This document shows, piece by piece, positions 62,671 through 64,000 of a stretch of DNA of 64,000 nucleotides. This DNA is from Bin87 sp963663945. GTDB taxonomy: Bacteria; Chloroflexota; Dehalococcoidia; Lucifugimonadales; UBA3495. A program made the translations under genes and the position numbers. The notes under the pieces are model-generated. The model was not told the origin of the DNA and did not search any database. It was given only the letters and a program-made list of their open reading frames with translations. The DNA is taken from positions 1,860,001-1,924,000 of the forward strand of contig OY760687.1 of the NCBI GenBank assembly GCA_963663945.1, read 5' to 3'. Position 1 is the stretch's first letter. The number at the start of each line of letters is the position of its first letter.

Positions 62671-63825
62671 GTGATCGACGTGACCCTGAACGAAGAAGAA
62701 AAGATGCTCCAGAACCTCGTCCGTGACTACGCGGAGCGGGAGATCATGCCCCGCTCGGCGGAACTGGACGAGAAGGCCGAATTCTCCCACGAGAACTGGC
62801 GCGGTATGGCCCAGTTGGGCCTCACCGGCATCGGCGTCGATCCGGCCTACGGTGGCAGCGGCGGCGGTTTCCGCAAGTCCTCCATCGCCATCGAGGAACT
62901 TGCCCGCGCCGACGTCGCCGCCAGCGTAACCCTCGCCGCCCACCTCGGCCTCGGCCTCGAGACCATCGCCCGCTTCGGCAACGAGGAACAGAAGCAGCGC
63001 TACGTCCCCTCCCTCGCCTCTGGCCAGGGCATCGCGGCCTGGGCCCTCACCGAGCCCGGCAGTGGCTCCGATGCCGCCGCCATGGCCACCACGGCGACCC
63101 GCCGCAACGGGTCGTGGGTCCTCAACGGCTCCAAGCAGTTCATCACCAACGCCGAGGTCGCGGAAACGCTGGTCATCTTCGCCAACCAGGACCGCTCCAT
63201 CGGCTACCGCGGCGTCTGCGCCTTCATCGTGCCCGCCGGAACCCAGGGCATGCAGATCAACCCCCAGCACAACAAGATGGGCATCCGCGCCTCCAGCACA
63301 TGCGAGATCGTGCTCGAGGACGCCGAGATCCCGGCGGAGAACATCATCGGCGAAGAGGGCATGGGTTTCCGCTACGCCATGGACATTCTCGACTCCAGCC
63401 GCATCTCCATCGCCGCCCAGTGCGTCGGCATTGGCCAGGCCGCGCTGGAAGAGGCCGTGCGCTATGCCCAACTCCGCGAAACTTTCGGCCGCCCGCTGGC
63501 CCGCCATCAGGCCATCCAGTTCAAGCTCGCCGATATCGCCACCGGGGTGCATTCCGCCCGCGTCGCCACCATGCACGCCGCCTCCCTCTACGATGCTGGT
63601 CTGCCTTTCATCAACGAGGCCTCCATGGCCAAGCTCATCGCTTCGGAGAAGTGCAACGAGGCGGCCTACGAAGCCATGCAGATCCACGGCGGAATCGGCA
63701 TTTTCAAGGAATCCCGCATCGAGCGCATCTTCCGCGACGCCCGCGTCACCACCATCTACGAGGGAACCTCCGAGGTCCAGCGCATGATCATCGCCCGCCA
63801 GGTCCTCGCCCAGTATCCCGTCTGA
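62671..63825 (+). CDS. Acyl-CoA dehydrogenase
   Basis: 384 aa from the GTG at 62671, with GGAGG 5 bases upstream (a TTG at 62659 lies inside that ribosome site). FAD-contacting segments WALTEPGSGSDAAAM and IAAQCVGIGQAALEEAVRYA are present, and QIHGGIGIFKE and TTIYEGTSEVQRMIIARQVL are the C-terminal signatures. The catalytic glutamate is the E in IYEGTSE. This is the classic short/medium-chain type that oxidises acyl-CoA to enoyl-CoA and passes electrons to ETF. It lies 71 bases after the mutase and 29 bases before the epimerase-like gene. Confidence 0.93.
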   Translation: MIDVTLNEEEKMLQNLVRDYAEREIMPRSAELDEKAEFSHENWRGMAQLGLTGIGVDPAYGGSGGGFRKSSIAIEELARADVAASVTLAAHLGLGLETIARFGNEEQKQRYVPSLASGQGIAAWALTEPGSGSDAAAMATTATRRNGSWVLNGSKQFITNAEVAETLVIFANQDRSIGYRGVCAFIVPAGTQGMQINPQHNKMGIRASSTCEIVLEDAEIPAENIIGEEGMGFRYAMDILDSSRISIAAQCVGIGQAALEEAVRYAQLRETFGRPLARHQAIQFKLADIATGVHSARVATMHAASLYDAGLPFINEASMAKLIASEKCNEAAYEAMQIHGGIGIFKESRIERIFRDARVTTIYEGTSEVQRMIIARQVLAQYPV

Positions 63826-63854
63826 ACCCACACATCCAGGGAGGCGAACCGACG

Positions 63855-64000
63855 ATGCCCGAGATCTGCGCCGTCAACTACATCGACCACGTCGGCGTCG
63901 CCGTTCGTGACATCCGCGCCGCCCTGGATTTCTTCTCCGAGAACTTCGGCGCGCCCGACGCGGAGGTCGTCGAACTCGACGACCAGGCTGTCCGCGCCTG
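63855..64000 (+). CDS. Methylmalonyl-CoA epimerase-like VOC protein, 5' part
   Basis: 48 codons before the window ends. The start reads MPEICAVNYIDHVGVAVRDI followed by RAALDFFSENFGAP, the usual beginning of methylmalonyl-CoA epimerase, with the metal histidine in DHVGVAV. The GGGAGG upstream gives a good start. Context (mutase and acyl-CoA dehydrogenase just upstream) favours epimerase; other VOC enzymes such as glyoxalase or dioxygenases cannot be excluded from this much sequence. Confidence 0.8.
   Translation, partial: MPEICAVNYIDHVGVAVRDIRAALDFFSENFGAPDAEVVELDDQAVRA

Overview
The window is 64 kb of GC-rich bacterial chromosome (roughly 60-65% G+C by eye). It is densely packed with short operons on both strands, and there is no phage, plasmid, insertion sequence or CRISPR array. 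Gene content suggests an aerobic or microaerobic heterotroph of the Chloroflexota, possibly a SAR202/Dehalococcoidia-type lineage. The clues are an F420 biosynthesis operon beside several luciferase-like (LLM) oxidoreductases, an archaeal-type fructose-bisphosphate aldolase/phosphatase, many acyl-CoA and amidohydrolase-type catabolic genes, and CO-dehydrogenase-like molybdenum hydroxylases. The taxonomic placement is inference; no rRNA gene is present.

Layout. 1-3.3 kb: end of holB, lysA, a membrane-anchored collagen-like protein and a small XRE regulator. 3.3-7.3 kb: a molybdenum hydroxylase operon in the order coxS-coxL-coxM. 7.4-11.1 kb: surE, a small membrane protein, an MFS transporter and a PIG-L deacetylase. 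11.2-15.2 kb: a DUF1800-DUF1501-NHL operon. 15.3-18.5 kb: a MogA/MoaB-like gene, then HIT, enoyl-CoA hydratase and alpha/beta hydrolase genes. 18.6-20.9 kb: an LLM oxidoreductase, a PaREP1/HEPN-like protein and a peroxiredoxin-like selenoprotein read through an in-frame UGA. 20.9-28.7 kb (mostly minus strand): formate dehydrogenase alpha subunit, an aminotransferase, an SsuD-like LLM monooxygenase, an unidentified structured RNA with its own promoter and terminator, and the Moco genes mobA-like and xdhC. 28.9-38.8 kb: ispG, an HsaA-like flavoprotein, proS, an alcohol dehydrogenase, a zinc ribbon protein, cca, a beta-hydroxyacid dehydrogenase, a VOC protein, an amidohydrolase and a lipoprotein. 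39-46.4 kb: tRNA-Val, ruvB, the F420 operon cofG-cofH-cofD-cofC with an LLM gene, then fabI. 46.4-53.8 kb: a TPR/zinc-ribbon membrane protein, FBP aldolase/phosphatase, an aminotransferase, aspS and a DUF255 thioredoxin-fold protein. 54-58 kb: an oligopeptide ABC transporter (dppA-dppB-dppC, minus strand). 58-64 kb: tRNA-His, tRNA-Arg, an HtrA protease, a double NIPSNAP protein, the methylmalonyl-CoA mutase large subunit, an acyl-CoA dehydrogenase and the start of a methylmalonyl-CoA epimerase-like gene.

How the parts fit. The Cox-type hydroxylase and formate dehydrogenase need molybdenum cofactor, and the MogA-like, MobA-like and XdhC proteins in the same window are maturation factors for such enzymes. 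The cof operon makes F420, a plausible coenzyme for at least one of the three LLM oxidoreductases. The mutase, epimerase and acyl-CoA dehydrogenase form a propionate or odd/branched-chain acyl-CoA pathway. The most noteworthy features are the UGA-containing peroxiredoxin with a well-formed SECIS-like hairpin, the orphan structured RNA near 26.4-26.7 kb, a family of near-identical intergenic palindromes, and a tRNA-Val with C instead of U at position 33.
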